DNA of 23,239 nt from DATGYC01 sp035298385 (lineage in GTDB: Bacteria; Bacillota; Sulfobacillia; Symbiobacteriales; Symbiobacteriaceae). Location of the stretch: contig DATGYC010000322.1 in the NCBI GenBank assembly GCA_035298385.1, positions 1 through 23,239 of the forward strand, in the 5' to 3' direction. Made by a program: the position numbers and the translations under genes. Below the pieces are notes generated by a model that was not told where the DNA came from, made no database searches, and worked only from the letters and a program-made list of their open reading frames with translations. Positions 14,326 through 21,639 of the stretch are shown piece by piece. Position 1 is the first letter of the stretch, and each line of letters begins with the position of its first letter.

Positions 14326-15021
14326 CTACTCTCCTTCGATGCCCCGCCGCTCGCAGAGGTCCTGGAGTGGACACTGGCCGCAATGGGGCGCCCGCTTCAG
14401 GCAAAGTTGGGCACCAAGCGTGTCCAGTTGGGCGTGGTACTCGTTGAACAGGGCCGTCGTCGCTGGCAGGGCGGCGTGGAACCGCTCCTGCATCGCTTCG
14501 TAGGTGATCGTCTCAGGCCAGGCGCCCAGCCGGTAGAAGATCCGCCGGGTGTAGGCGTCCATCGGCATGACAGGCAGGCCAGCGGCGTAGCAGAGGATGC
14601 AGTCCGCTGTCTCTGGCCCGATGCCGTTCAGACCGAGGAGTTCGGGCCGCAGTCGTGCAAGCGGCTGGGCTAGGAGTCGCTCCAGGCTGCCCCCGTGGGC
14701 TTGATCCAAGTGGGCAATGAACCCCTTCAGCTTGGCCGCCTTCTGCCGAAAGTAGCCGGAGGGCCGCAGGTACGGTGCCAACGCCTCGACTGAGATCTGC
14801 CGAATCCCCTCTGGGTGCAGGAGATCGGCCTCTTTCAGGTTGAGGAGTGCCCTTGTCGTGTTCGTCCAACTGACATTCTGGACCAGAATCGCCCCGACGA
14901 TCATCTCAAAGGGGGCGGCCGGCGTGGGCTCGGCTGTGCCGACGGCAGGCCACCAGTAGCGGGGGCCAAAGTGGCCGTAGAGGCGCTCGAAGACCGCCGG
15001 CAGGAGTTGAGACCATTCCAA
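14326..15021 (-). CDS. Endonuclease III-like DNA glycosylase (COG2231, MagIII-like)
   Basis: A 231-residue HhH-GPD protein. The helix-hairpin-helix LLGLNGIGPETAD is at 128-140 and the catalytic Asp is D155 (MPMDAYTRR). The Lys that gives endonuclease III its lyase activity is replaced here by Glu (E137), so a monofunctional glycosylase is expected, as in 3-methyladenine MagIII and related enzymes. The C-terminus carries the [4Fe-4S] loop, C207-x6-C214-x2-C217-x5-C223. Start TTG 15021 follows GGGAGG with 10 bases between. It forms an operon with the YgjP-like gene, and its upstream neighbour is separated by a terminator. Confidence 0.9.
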   Translation of the reverse strand: MEWSQLLPAVFERLYGHFGPRYWWPAVGTAEPTPAAPFEMIVGAILVQNVSWTNTTRALLNLKEADLLHPEGIRQISVEALAPYLRPSGYFRQKAAKLKGFIAHLDQAHGGSLERLLAQPLARLRPELLGLNGIGPETADCILCYAAGLPVMPMDAYTRRIFYRLGAWPETITYEAMQERFHAALPATTALFNEYHAQLDTLGAQLCLKRAPHCGQCPLQDLCERRGIEGE

Positions 15022-15045
15022 GCGTAGATCGCCTCCCGCGCAAAG

Positions 15046-15072
15046 AGGGATGGCCGGGTTACGGCCATCCCT
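15046..15072 (-). terminator. Terminator after the exported-protein pair
   Basis: Perfect 10-bp stem AGGGATGGCC (15046-15055) / GGCCATCCCT (15063-15072) with a 7-base loop. On the minus strand it is followed by CTTTG, so the U-tract is short. It lies between the gene ending at 15120 and the glycosylase start. Confidence 0.65.
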
Positions 15073-15119
15073 GAAGGTTCGGGATAGAGATTCAGTTCTC
15101 CTGTACAGCAGATCGAGCG

Positions 15120-15671
15120 TTATAGTGCGGCTTCCTGAACATGAACCGGGCCATCCGGCGGGCCTGTAACTAGATAGATTCGGAGCGGGACCCCCGACGG
15201 GTCGACCGCCGGGTCGACGGAGCGGAAGAGGAGCCGCACCCTGCCATCCTCCCCTTCGGGGATGACGAAGAGTCGCCTGGCACCGTCCTGGCCGGCCACC
15301 TCCCCCAACTGCTTCAGGTACGGGCCATAGCCCCCCTTCCCGGCTGGGGCCTCCTCCTGCTCCATCACCAACTGCTGGGTGTCGAAGGAGACGGCGAGCA
15401 GCCGGTCCTGCTTACCGAACCACGAGTGGGCGCCCCCACCACTCCAGGCCCAACTCACCTCAAGCTCTACCTGTTCGGCGCTCGCCCTTCGCACCACCGG
15501 GTTGATGGCCAGACTGCTGGCCAGGGCGGGGCTTCGGCGGGCAACCGCCAGTGGAGCTAAAATCGCACCGCCCTCGACGGTTGCCCACCGACCCCACTGC
15601 AGGGCGGCGGGGAGTGTCAGCCCCATCAAGAGCAGGACGGAACCAAGCAACCAGCGCACCCTCGCCTTCAC
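15120..15671 (-). CDS. Exported or membrane-anchored protein of unknown function
   Basis: A 183-residue protein with an N-terminal signal or anchor (MKARVRWLLGSVLLLMGLTLP, basic residues then about 16 hydrophobic ones). The rest is soluble and beta-rich, with segments AEQVELEVSWAWSGGGAHSW, LLAVSFDTQQLV and RLLFRSVDPAVDPSGVPLRIYLV. No cysteine or catalytic motif is visible. GTG 15671 has GAGGTGA about 6 bases upstream. It lies 39 bp after the next exported protein on the same strand, and the two probably form an operon. Confidence 0.82.
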   Translation of the reverse strand: MKARVRWLLGSVLLLMGLTLPAALQWGRWATVEGGAILAPLAVARRSPALASSLAINPVVRRASAEQVELEVSWAWSGGGAHSWFGKQDRLLAVSFDTQQLVMEQEEAPAGKGGYGPYLKQLGEVAGQDGARRLFVIPEGEDGRVRLLFRSVDPAVDPSGVPLRIYLVTGPPDGPVHVQEAAL

Positions 15672-15710
15672 CCGTGCTCACCTCGGTTTGCGCTCCTCTG
15701 TTCGGCGCCC

Positions 15711-16577
15711 CTACTGCGTAACCGGGACGCTCGAGGTAACCGGTCCCCGGGCGGACTCGGAGCCGATCTGAATCGCAAGCCCGAGCCCTTCTACCCAGGT
15801 GCGCGCTTCCGTGTTCAAGGTCAGGTTCCCCGTTCCACCTGTCGCCCCGGCCTGCAGTTGGATCGAGAGCCGCATGCCCATCCAGGTATGGTGGTAGTTC
15901 GCAAAGATGTTGGTCCACTTCCCATAGACATCCGACGAGGTCGGGCGGAAGTTAACGTAGAGATCCCAGGTCCGGATCTGGTCGTTTACGGTATAGGAGG
16001 CGATTCCTTGCGCTGTCTGATCCCGTTGCACGCCATCATAAGGAGTTGAGCTTAGGTAGGCGAGATCCCCGACGATCCAGCGTACGTCGATTACGTCGAC
16101 CGGGTCATCCAGCCAGCTGTACTCGGTGCTGGACCAGGCGCCGGTCAAGGCTGCCTGCTCCGTATACGTACCGTCTCGATTACGCCACTCGTAGAGCCAC
16201 ATCGTCATGGTGAAATCGGCCTTCTCACCGGCCATGATCGACGGGCCACCACTACCCGACTCCTCTTGCCGGGTCACCTGAGCATCGCTGCCTGCGGTCT
16301 GGCGCACGGTCTTGGCCACGACGACTTGGTCGCCCTGCTTGGCGAAGGTAACCTGTGCTTGACGCATCCCGACGAACCAGATCGACCGCTCAGCCAGCCG
16401 GCTCTTCACGACTTGGGGGTCCCGCGATTCGGCCAGGACCTGCCGCACCTCGGGCGCCCGGTCAACCACCCCTGCGCCCTCCGACACCCGCACGCGCCCT
16501 TCCACCTGGTGTAGCGGAACGAGAGCCGCCATGAAAAGCCCCATTACGATCGCCACCGACGCCACGATCCGCTTCAT
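15711..16577 (-). CDS. Secreted protein of unknown function
   Basis: A 288-residue protein with a clear signal peptide (MKRIVASVAIVMGLFMAALVPL, cleavage perhaps after VEG at 27). After a charged stretch (to about 130) there is a beta-rich, Trp/Tyr-rich part: TMTMWLYEWRNRDGTY, WSSTEYSWLDDPVDVIDVRWIVG, WDLYVNFRPTSSDVYGKWTNIFANYHHTWMGMRLSIQLQAGATGGTGNLTL. This resembles the layout of secreted lectin-like or envelope proteins in Firmicutes, but I recognise no family. ATG 16577 has GGAGGAGGG upstream. A long leader with palindromes precedes it, so it may be specially regulated. Confidence 0.85.
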   Translation of the reverse strand: MKRIVASVAIVMGLFMAALVPLHQVEGRVRVSEGAGVVDRAPEVRQVLAESRDPQVVKSRLAERSIWFVGMRQAQVTFAKQGDQVVVAKTVRQTAGSDAQVTRQEESGSGGPSIMAGEKADFTMTMWLYEWRNRDGTYTEQAALTGAWSSTEYSWLDDPVDVIDVRWIVGDLAYLSSTPYDGVQRDQTAQGIASYTVNDQIRTWDLYVNFRPTSSDVYGKWTNIFANYHHTWMGMRLSIQLQAGATGGTGNLTLNTEARTWVEGLGLAIQIGSESARGPVTSSVPVTQ

Positions 16578-16607
16578 AGGGAAGGCCCTCCTCCGGTACG
16601 CGCCCCC

Positions 16608-16616
16608 AGTCTAGCA
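16608..16616 (-). promoter_or_regulatory. Extended -10 promoter candidate for the secreted protein gene
   Basis: Minus strand TGC-TAGACT (16616-16608): TGn plus a 4/6 -10. No good -35 at 17 bases. A start near 16601 would give a 24-base leader carrying the GGAGGAGGG site. It competes with the upstream candidate at 16685-16714. Confidence 0.4.
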
Positions 16617-16684
16617 AATAGTGCTGCGCCCAGTCCCCGCCTACTAGCTCGTTATCCATACGATACGGCGGGCCTGAGGGAAAC

Positions 16685-16748
16685 ATACCAGAATTCGTCT
16701 GTAAACTCTGTCAATTTGTCCGACAATCGTTTCGCCCTTTTTGTCGGA
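16685..16748 (-). promoter_or_regulatory. Second promoter candidate with palindromic operator
   Basis: Minus strand TTGACA (16714-16709, perfect -35), 18-base spacer, then TGGTAT (16690-16685, weak). Directly upstream of the -35 is the palindrome TTGTC-C-GACAA (16716-16726), and TCCGACAA (16719-16726) recurs inverted as TTGTCGGA (16741-16748), 14 bases apart. This looks like a binding site for a dimeric regulator placed just upstream of RNA polymerase. The same half-site, TTGTCCGA, occurs at 17595-17602 (minus) before the cyclophilin gene. Confidence 0.45.
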
Positions 16749-16825
16749 TTCGCTACCGCTTGCGCGTTTCCTGTTTTTGGTAGTTATGACTCCCGCCTTT
16801 TCGCCGTGAGGATGGCATAAGCGAA

Positions 16826-16848
16826 GGGCGCCCCACTCGGGGACGCCC
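16826..16848 (-). terminator. Terminator of the cyclophilin gene
   Basis: Minus strand GGGCG-(T)-CCCC / GGGG-CGCCC, 9 bp with one bulged T and a 4-base loop, 7 bases after the stop at 16855. It is followed by TTCGCTTATG, so no clean U-tract. Confidence 0.55.
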
Positions 16849-16854
16849 CTGCTG

Positions 16855-17535
16855 CTACTTGACCTCTTGGATATCGACCGAAAGGATCTTGGGCGGAGTG
16901 GCCGGCTTCGAGTGCTCCTTCTTGCCAGGCGCCACCTCGACGTCCACCACCTCGACGGAGGCGATCTTGTCCAGGATCTCCTCGCCAGCGGTCAGCTTGC
17001 CAAACTGGGTGTAGTTCGGCACATTATCAAGCCCTTGGCAGCTCGGGCCCGTGCAGATGAAGAACTGCGAGCCTTGGGTATTCGGCCCGGAGTTCGCCAT
17101 GGCCAAGGTGCCCTTGACGTAGGAGTTCTTGACCGGCAGTTCATCATTGAACCGATAGCCGGGGCTGCCCTTGCCGGTCCCGGTCGGATCACCGGTCTGG
17201 ACCATAAAGTCCTTGATGATCCGGTGGAAGACCACACCGTCATAGAACTTCTCCTTCGACAGGAAGACGAAGTTGTTGACGGTCTTGGGCGCCAAGTTCG
17301 GCCAGAGCTCAAAGGTCATATCGCCCAGGCTCGTCTTGATCGTCGCGTTGTACTTCTTCGCCGGGTCGATCTGCATCGCCGGCGCTTCCTTCCACTGCTT
17401 GACCTTCGGCTGGGTGGGCTCCTGGGTAGCCGGAGCGGGCTGCGTCGTACCTGGGCTTGGGGTGGTGGGCTTCTTCGCCGTACAACCGACCAGGGCCAGG
17501 AGAGCGACGAGGAGCACCAGGGAGCGCTTCTTCAT
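16855..17535 (-). CDS. Cyclophilin-type peptidyl-prolyl isomerase lipoprotein
   Basis: A 226-residue lipoprotein from ATG 17535 (GGAGGG upstream, 5-base spacer); an upstream TTG at 17559 lacks a site. Signal peptide MKKRSLVLLVALLALVGC with lipidated Cys 18, a Thr/Pro-rich linker (residues 20-55), then the cyclophilin domain: YNATIKTSLGDMTFELWPN, APKTVNNFVFLSKEKFYDGVVFHRIIKDFMVQTGDPTGTGKGSPG with the catalytic Arg in FHRII, then TLAMANSGPNTQGSQFFIC and FGKLTAGEEILDKI. It accelerates Pro cis-trans isomerisation outside the membrane, likely aiding folding of exported proteins. Its C-terminal 20 residues are charged. A TTGTCCGA half-site precedes it. Confidence 0.95.
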   Translation of the reverse strand: MKKRSLVLLVALLALVGCTAKKPTTPSPGTTQPAPATQEPTQPKVKQWKEAPAMQIDPAKKYNATIKTSLGDMTFELWPNLAPKTVNNFVFLSKEKFYDGVVFHRIIKDFMVQTGDPTGTGKGSPGYRFNDELPVKNSYVKGTLAMANSGPNTQGSQFFICTGPSCQGLDNVPNYTQFGKLTAGEEILDKIASVEVVDVEVAPGKKEHSKPATPPKILSVDIQEVK

Positions 17536-17661
17536 GATCTTCCCTCCAACTTTCGACAAACTTCCTCATCCGTAGATTAGCCCATTCTCACAACTCGGAC
17601 AACCCCCAAGCGAGAGGGCTCCGCCCGAGCGGAACAGAATAGGTAGGCGGGGTGATCAGAT

Positions 17662-18630
17662 GTGATGCGCGGTCGCTTTGCACCGACACCGTCGGGCCTA
17701 CTTCACATTGGTAACGCACGAACCGCCCTTCTGGCCTGGTTGCAGGTGCGCCAGGCGGGCGGGCAGTTCCTTTTGCGCATGGAGGATATCGACCGGCCCC
17801 GCTCGCGGGCCGACGTGGCTGAACAGATCCTGGTCGATCTGCGCTGGCTTGGCCTGCATTGGGACGAAGGGCCAGATGTCGGCGGGCCGGTCGGACCTTA
17901 CACCCAGAATGGGCGCCTGAACCTCTACGAGGAGGCGCTGGAGCGCCTTGAGGCGAAGGGCCTCCTCTATCCGTGCTTCTGTAGCCGTGCAGAGCTGCTG
18001 GCGGTCGCCTCGGCCCCGCATGGACTGGCCAGCGAGGGACCGGCCTATCCGGGGACCTGCCGTTCGCTCTCGCCGGCAGAGCGGGCGGCGAAGGCGCTGA
18101 CGAAGCAACCCTCCCTGCGCTTCCGCATGCCGGACGAAGGGACGGCGTTTGACGACCTGGCCCAGGGCGCCCAGTCCTTCCCCGGCGGCGCCGGTGGCGA
18201 CTTTGTCGTCCGGCGGGCGGATGGGATCTGGGGTTACCAACTCGCCGTCGTCCTCGATGACGGCCTGATGGGGATCACCGATGTCCTGCGGGGCGCCGAC
18301 CTGTTGGACTCCACGCCCCGGCAGATCCGACTCTTTGAGGCGCTCGGTCTGCCGGTCCCGCGCTTCGCCCACGTACCCCTGCTGCTGGGGCCGGACGGCG
18401 CCCGCCTGGCCAAGCGGCACGGAGCGGTCTCTGTCACGGCGATGCGGGCGGCGGGGACGGCGCCAGAGCGGGTGATCGGCTACCTGGGCTTCATCTCTGG
18501 GCTGCTCGACCGACCGGAGCCGGTCACGGCCGCCGAGTTGGTCCCGCTCTTCGATCTGGCCAAGGTCGGTCGGGAGCCTGTCCAGGTCGAGCCTGCTCAT
18601 CTGGCCGCACTGACTGGCGGGTTGGTCTAA
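17662..18630 (+). CDS. gluQ: Glutamyl-Q tRNA(Asp) synthetase
   Basis: A 322-residue class I synthetase fragment related to GluRS, without the anticodon-binding domain. It activates Glu and links it to queuosine at tRNA(Asp) position 34. The HIGH motif is HIGN (15-18) in RFAPTPSGLLHIGN, and the KMSKS equivalent is RLAKRHG (248-254). The zinc site matches GluQRS, with C105-x-C107, Y129 and C133. GTG 17662 (site GGGGTGAT) was chosen over ATG 17665. It runs divergently from the cyclophilin gene; no queuosine biosynthesis gene is nearby. Confidence 0.95.
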   Translation: MMRGRFAPTPSGLLHIGNARTALLAWLQVRQAGGQFLLRMEDIDRPRSRADVAEQILVDLRWLGLHWDEGPDVGGPVGPYTQNGRLNLYEEALERLEAKGLLYPCFCSRAELLAVASAPHGLASEGPAYPGTCRSLSPAERAAKALTKQPSLRFRMPDEGTAFDDLAQGAQSFPGGAGGDFVVRRADGIWGYQLAVVLDDGLMGITDVLRGADLLDSTPRQIRLFEALGLPVPRFAHVPLLLGPDGARLAKRHGAVSVTAMRAAGTAPERVIGYLGFISGLLDRPEPVTAAELVPLFDLAKVGREPVQVEPAHLAALTGGLV

Positions 18631-18649
18631 GGCACAGAGGGCGCCCGCT

Positions 18650-18886
18650 CTACTCGGGCCGCCAGCCCTTCAGGAAGACCCACTGCCACTCGGTCCGGTT
18701 CGTCCGCTTCGAGAGCTTCGACATGCAGTTCTCACAGGCGATCATCTCAGTCCGGTAGCCCTTGTTCCGCTCCTTCGACATGACGATCAGGACCGGTTGC
18801 TGGCACCAGGAGCACGAGTTCACATCATAATCATTCTTCGCCGGGTCAGGCTCCACGCCAAACTTCCGAATCTCATCCAGCTCCAT
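18650..18886 (-). CDS. Small zinc-finger-like protein of unknown function
   Basis: A 78-residue protein with two CxxC pairs, CSWC (25-28) and CENC (51-54), separated by 22 residues, as in a treble-clef or zinc-ribbon fold. It has no membrane segment and ends with basic and aromatic residues (KRTNRTEWQWVFLKGW). ATG 18886 follows GGGGGAGG at 11 bases. It sits convergent with gluQ and divergent from the SNF2 gene; binding to nucleic acid or a protein partner is a guess. Confidence 0.8.
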   Translation of the reverse strand: MELDEIRKFGVEPDPAKNDYDVNSCSWCQQPVLIVMSKERNKGYRTEMIACENCMSKLSKRTNRTEWQWVFLKGWRPE

Positions 18887-18972
18887 CAGCAGAACGCCTC
18901 CCCCAAAAGATTCCTGTCATCCAGATATCCACCTGGCGCATCCTACCCCTAGAACCGCTGGAAAGGGGACGG

Positions 18973-20526
18973 ATGCGCTTGTCTTGCTTGACCCTCAGTG
19001 AAAGCCTCGGCCTCCCGACCGCACCCCCCAGGTTCGAAGGGGTAGCCTTTCCGTCGGTCGACCTTCTGATGATGCCCATGACGCTCTGCTTCCTGCCACC
19101 CAAGCCGGACGGCCCGCCGCCCGATCCGGAGAAGCTCTACACCCCGGAGGGCGAGTCGCTCTATCCCTTTCAGGGCGAGGGCGTCGACTTCCTGCTCAGC
19201 CACCCGGCCGCCCTCCTGGCGGACGAGATGGGCCTGGGCAAGTCGATCCAGACCGTCGCCGCCATGCGCCTGCTCCTGAACCGGGGCGAGGTGAAGCGGG
19301 CCTTGATCCTCTGCCCGAAGACCTTGGTCTACGACTGGTACCAGAAGCTCTGGATCTGGGCGCCCGACCTCAAAGTGATCCCGATCGAGGGCAAGCAGAG
19401 TCGACGCCGCTGGTACTGGAAGACTGACTGCCACATCAACATCGTCGGCTACGAGGCCTGGCGGGACGATCTAAAGGCTGGCTACGCCGACCCAACCGCC
19501 TTTGATATGGTCATCCTAGACGAGGCGCAGCGAATCAAGAACGCCAAGACCACCCTTCACCAGGCGGTCTCACAGGTCGAGGCGCAGTGGCGCTGGGGCC
19601 TGACCGGCACCCCGGTCGAGAACCAGGTCAAGGAGTTGGCGGCGATCTTCGCCTACCTCAAGCCCGGCCTCCTCCCCACCGTCAAGGGTCCGACCAAGGC
19701 GATCCAAGCCAAGGTAGCCGAGTACGTCCTGCGCCGCTGCAAGAAGGACGTCCTAGAACTCCCCCCCAAGGAGTACGAGACGATCTTCCTGGACCTGACC
19801 CCCGTGCAGCGAATGGCCTATGAGGCGGCTGAACGGGCGGCCTGGGCCTCCTTCCGGGAGGTCGGTCCCGCCGCCTTCCTGACCCTGCTGACCCGGCTGA
19901 AGCAGATCTGCAACCTGGACACGATCACCGGTTCCTCCTGCAAGATGGACTACCTGGAGCGAACCCTGGGCCCGATCCTGGCGGCGGACGAGAAGGTCCT
20001 GCTCTTCTCCCAGTACCCCGAGAAGTCGCTCAGCGCCCTCCTCCCCCGCCTGGCCCGCTTCGGCGTCGCCCTCTTCGACGGGTCGCTGCGGGACTGGGAC
20101 CGGCAACTCCTGGTCACCCAGTTTCAGAAGGCGGAGCAGCCGAAGGTGATGGCGATGTCGCTCAAGGCGGGTGGTGTGGGCATCACCCTGACGCGGGCCA
20201 GCCGGGTCTACCATTTGGACCACTGGTGGAACCCGGCCGTTGCGGCTCAGGCGGAGGATCGCACCCACCGAATCGGCCAGACCAAGCCGGTCAAGGTGAC
20301 GACCCTACTGACCAGAAACACCGTGGAAGAACGGATCGCTCAGGTCCTGACCGAGAAGCGGGCGCTCTTCCATGAGATCATGGACCCCCTGACCGACTCA
20401 GACCCGAGTGAGGCGCAGGAGTGGCGTCGCCTGCAGCGTTCGCTCACGCAGGAGGACTTCCGCCGCATCCTTGGCATCCAGGAGGACGAGGCCGCGGAAC
20501 CAAAAAGCGAATCCCACCAGCCCTGA
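18973..20526 (+). CDS. Compact SNF2-family DNA-dependent ATPase
   Basis: A 517-residue protein that is essentially only the helicase core. Motif I DEMGLGKS (84-91), motif II DEAQ (183-186) instead of the common DEAH, motif III LTGTP (210-214) with VENQVKEL; then the second RecA domain with VLLFSQYPEKSL, MSLKAGGVGITLTRAS, HWWNPAVAAQAEDRTHRIGQ (motifs V and VI). Such proteins translocate on DNA and remodel protein-DNA complexes; no nuclease or SWIM zinc domain is fused here. ATG 18973 has AAAGGGG 4 bases upstream; the first 50 residues are variable, so MMPM at 19069 is an alternative start. It does not lie in a visible restriction or defence cluster. Confidence 0.95.
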   Translation: MRLSCLTLSESLGLPTAPPRFEGVAFPSVDLLMMPMTLCFLPPKPDGPPPDPEKLYTPEGESLYPFQGEGVDFLLSHPAALLADEMGLGKSIQTVAAMRLLLNRGEVKRALILCPKTLVYDWYQKLWIWAPDLKVIPIEGKQSRRRWYWKTDCHINIVGYEAWRDDLKAGYADPTAFDMVILDEAQRIKNAKTTLHQAVSQVEAQWRWGLTGTPVENQVKELAAIFAYLKPGLLPTVKGPTKAIQAKVAEYVLRRCKKDVLELPPKEYETIFLDLTPVQRMAYEAAERAAWASFREVGPAAFLTLLTRLKQICNLDTITGSSCKMDYLERTLGPILAADEKVLLFSQYPEKSLSALLPRLARFGVALFDGSLRDWDRQLLVTQFQKAEQPKVMAMSLKAGGVGITLTRASRVYHLDHWWNPAVAAQAEDRTHRIGQTKPVKVTTLLTRNTVEERIAQVLTEKRALFHEIMDPLTDSDPSEAQEWRRLQRSLTQEDFRRILGIQEDEAAEPKSESHQP

Positions 20527-20539
20527 CGGCCGGTGGGAT
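20511..20539. terminator. Terminator at the end of the SNF2 gene
   Basis: ATCCCACC (20511-20518) / GGTGGGAT (20532-20539), extended inside by GCC/GGC after one mismatch, loop CTGAC. It overlaps the stop codon (20524-20526). Plus strand is followed by CTCTCTATAT; minus strand by TCGCTTTTTGG, so it could stop transcription both ways. Confidence 0.65.
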
Positions 20540-20588
20540 CTCTCTATATGCGGATTGCGCCTGCCCGGTTGGGCGATGCCGATCCGGA

Positions 20589-20861
20589 TTAGGCCTCTGC
20601 AGGGGCCTCTTCGGCGGTCTCCGCTGCGGCTTCCGCCGGGGCCTCCACCTCGGGCGCCGGCCACTTGGCCAGCTCAGCCTCCGCCAAGTGCAGGAACTTG
20701 AAGACAGCGTCGCCGCTCGAACCGGTGCGGTGGACCGCCTTCTTCAGCCCCTCCGTCTCAAAGGGCTCACGCTCAAGTAGGTAAAAGGTCTTCGTGCCAT
20801 TCGGGTGGGTCATGGTCCAAATCATCAGGTCCGCCTGGGTCAACTTGGCACCCTTCGCCAA
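20589..20861 (-). CDS. Small acidic protein of unknown function
   Basis: A 90-residue protein from TTG 20861, chosen because GAGGAGGAG ends 6 bases before it; an in-frame TTG at 20885 would place that site inside the gene. The first 65 residues look folded (TQADLMIWTMTHPNGTKTFYLLEREPF, VHRTGSSGDAVFKFLHLAEAELAKW); the tail is Ala/Glu/Pro repeats (APAEAAAETAEEAPAEA), likely disordered. No known family recognised. Confidence 0.72.
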   Translation of the reverse strand: MAKGAKLTQADLMIWTMTHPNGTKTFYLLEREPFETEGLKKAVHRTGSSGDAVFKFLHLAEAELAKWPAPEVEAPAEAAAETAEEAPAEA

Positions 20862-20947
20862 CTGACTCTCCTCCTCATCAACCAAAGCTGCACAACAGTT
20901 TCCTATTCGACAACCTGGTCTACAAAACCTTGTGCCATACGTCGAAT

Positions 20948-21172
20948 TTACGATCGATCGGCCCCATCGCCTGTCGAGCTACGCTCACTTTCCCCTGGCG
21001 GTGGCAGAAGGGTCCACCGTCGGCTGGCTAGCCTGAGGAGCGCTATCGCTGCGCTCAGCTTCAGGCCGACGAGGGCGCCCACAGCCAGATTCCACGGCCA
21101 CGGCAACCAGAGGATCAACCCAACCCCCACGACCAACAGCACCAGCAGGGCGCCCCGCCAAAACAGCCGCAT
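20948..21172 (-). CDS. Small membrane protein of unknown function
   Basis: A 74-residue protein. Two hydrophobic stretches, about residues 4-24 (WRGALLVLLVVGVGLILWL) and 27-46, are followed by a basic patch (RLASRRW) and an acidic, Ser-rich C-terminus. ATG 21172 has GGGGG 7 bases upstream. It stands alone, divergent from the gene at 21271. Confidence 0.68.
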   Translation of the reverse strand: MRLFWRGALLVLLVVGVGLILWLPWPWNLAVGALVGLKLSAAIALLRLASRRWTLLPPPGESERSSTGDGADRS

Positions 21173-21212
21173 TCTTGCACCCCCAAAAGATAGGGCCTTA
21201 GTCCTACAGGAT

Positions 21213-21218
21213 TTGACA
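21213..21218 (+). promoter_or_regulatory. Consensus -35 box in the divergent gap before 21271
   Basis: TTGACA is perfect, but at 17 to 19 bases there is only TTTTTC or TTTCAT, poor -10 elements. On the minus strand, TTGAAC with a 17-base spacer and TATTTT is a weak counterpart. The gap 21173-21270 is AT-rich relative to its surroundings and probably holds both promoters. Confidence 0.3.
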
Positions 21219-21270
21219 GAAAAATACCGAAATCCTTTTTCATGTTCAATAAAGAGAGCGAGGGGTTAGG

Positions 21271-21597
21271 ATGATCTTGGTTGTAGCTGAGCAGCTGAAC
21301 CTGAGCTTCATCCTCCAGCACCAGGGTCAGTGCGTACGATCGACGCGCACGGTGCATGAGGCCCTCCAGATTCTGCGTGCTACACTGACCTCGATTCAAG
21401 GCGTCATCATTGATGAACGCATCGAGAATAGCCGGCTGATCACCGCCTTCATGAAGGCGAACGCGCCAGCGTTACAGGTGGTCCCGTGGCGGATTGCCGA
21501 ACGAAACTCCCCGTTTAAGCGGGTGAGTGAGTTGGACAAGGTGGTCGATTGGAGACCGGTCGCAGGCCACCGCTACCAATTGCAACCCAGCATCTGA
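21271..21597 (+). CDS. Short protein resembling a degenerate response-regulator receiver
   Basis: A 108-residue protein from ATG 21271, preceded by GAGGGG. It opens with MILVVAEQLNLSFILQHQG, similar to the first strand and helix of a receiver domain but with E7 in place of the acidic pair. SIQGVIIDERI places D48 where the phospho-acceptor Asp would be, and LITAFMKANAPALQVV fits the next helix and strand. The normal Thr/Ser and Lys switch residues are not evident. The likeness is to fold pattern only; it may be an unphosphorylated receiver-like protein or unrelated. Followed by a strong terminator. Confidence 0.72.
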   Translation: MILVVAEQLNLSFILQHQGQCVRSTRTVHEALQILRATLTSIQGVIIDERIENSRLITAFMKANAPALQVVPWRIAERNSPFKRVSELDKVVDWRPVAGHRYQLQPSI

Positions 21598-21601
21598 AGA
21601 G

Positions 21602-21630
21602 CGCGATCCCCCTGTCGACGACAGGGGGAT
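21602..21630 (+). terminator. Strong terminator between convergent genes
   Basis: Perfect 13-bp stem CGATCCCCCTGTC (21602-21614) / GACAGGGGGATCG (21618-21630) with a 3-base loop, followed by TTTGCGTTTA. It lies just after the stop of the plus-strand gene and 10 bases from the hpt stop, and may serve both. Confidence 0.8.
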
Positions 21631-21639
21631 CGTTTGCGT

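Noticed and set aside
16462..16686. A 74-codon minus-strand frame in the leader of the secreted protein gene
   Set aside because: No ribosome binding site, no coding signature, and it overlaps the signal-peptide region out of frame.
16867..17580. A 237-codon plus-strand frame opposite the cyclophilin gene
   Set aside because: Shadow frame; the cyclophilin motifs and lipobox fix the coding strand.
17698..18600. A 300-codon minus-strand frame across gluQ
   Set aside because: Shadow of gluQ; no ribosome binding site, Arg/Gln/Asp-rich and no recognisable domain.
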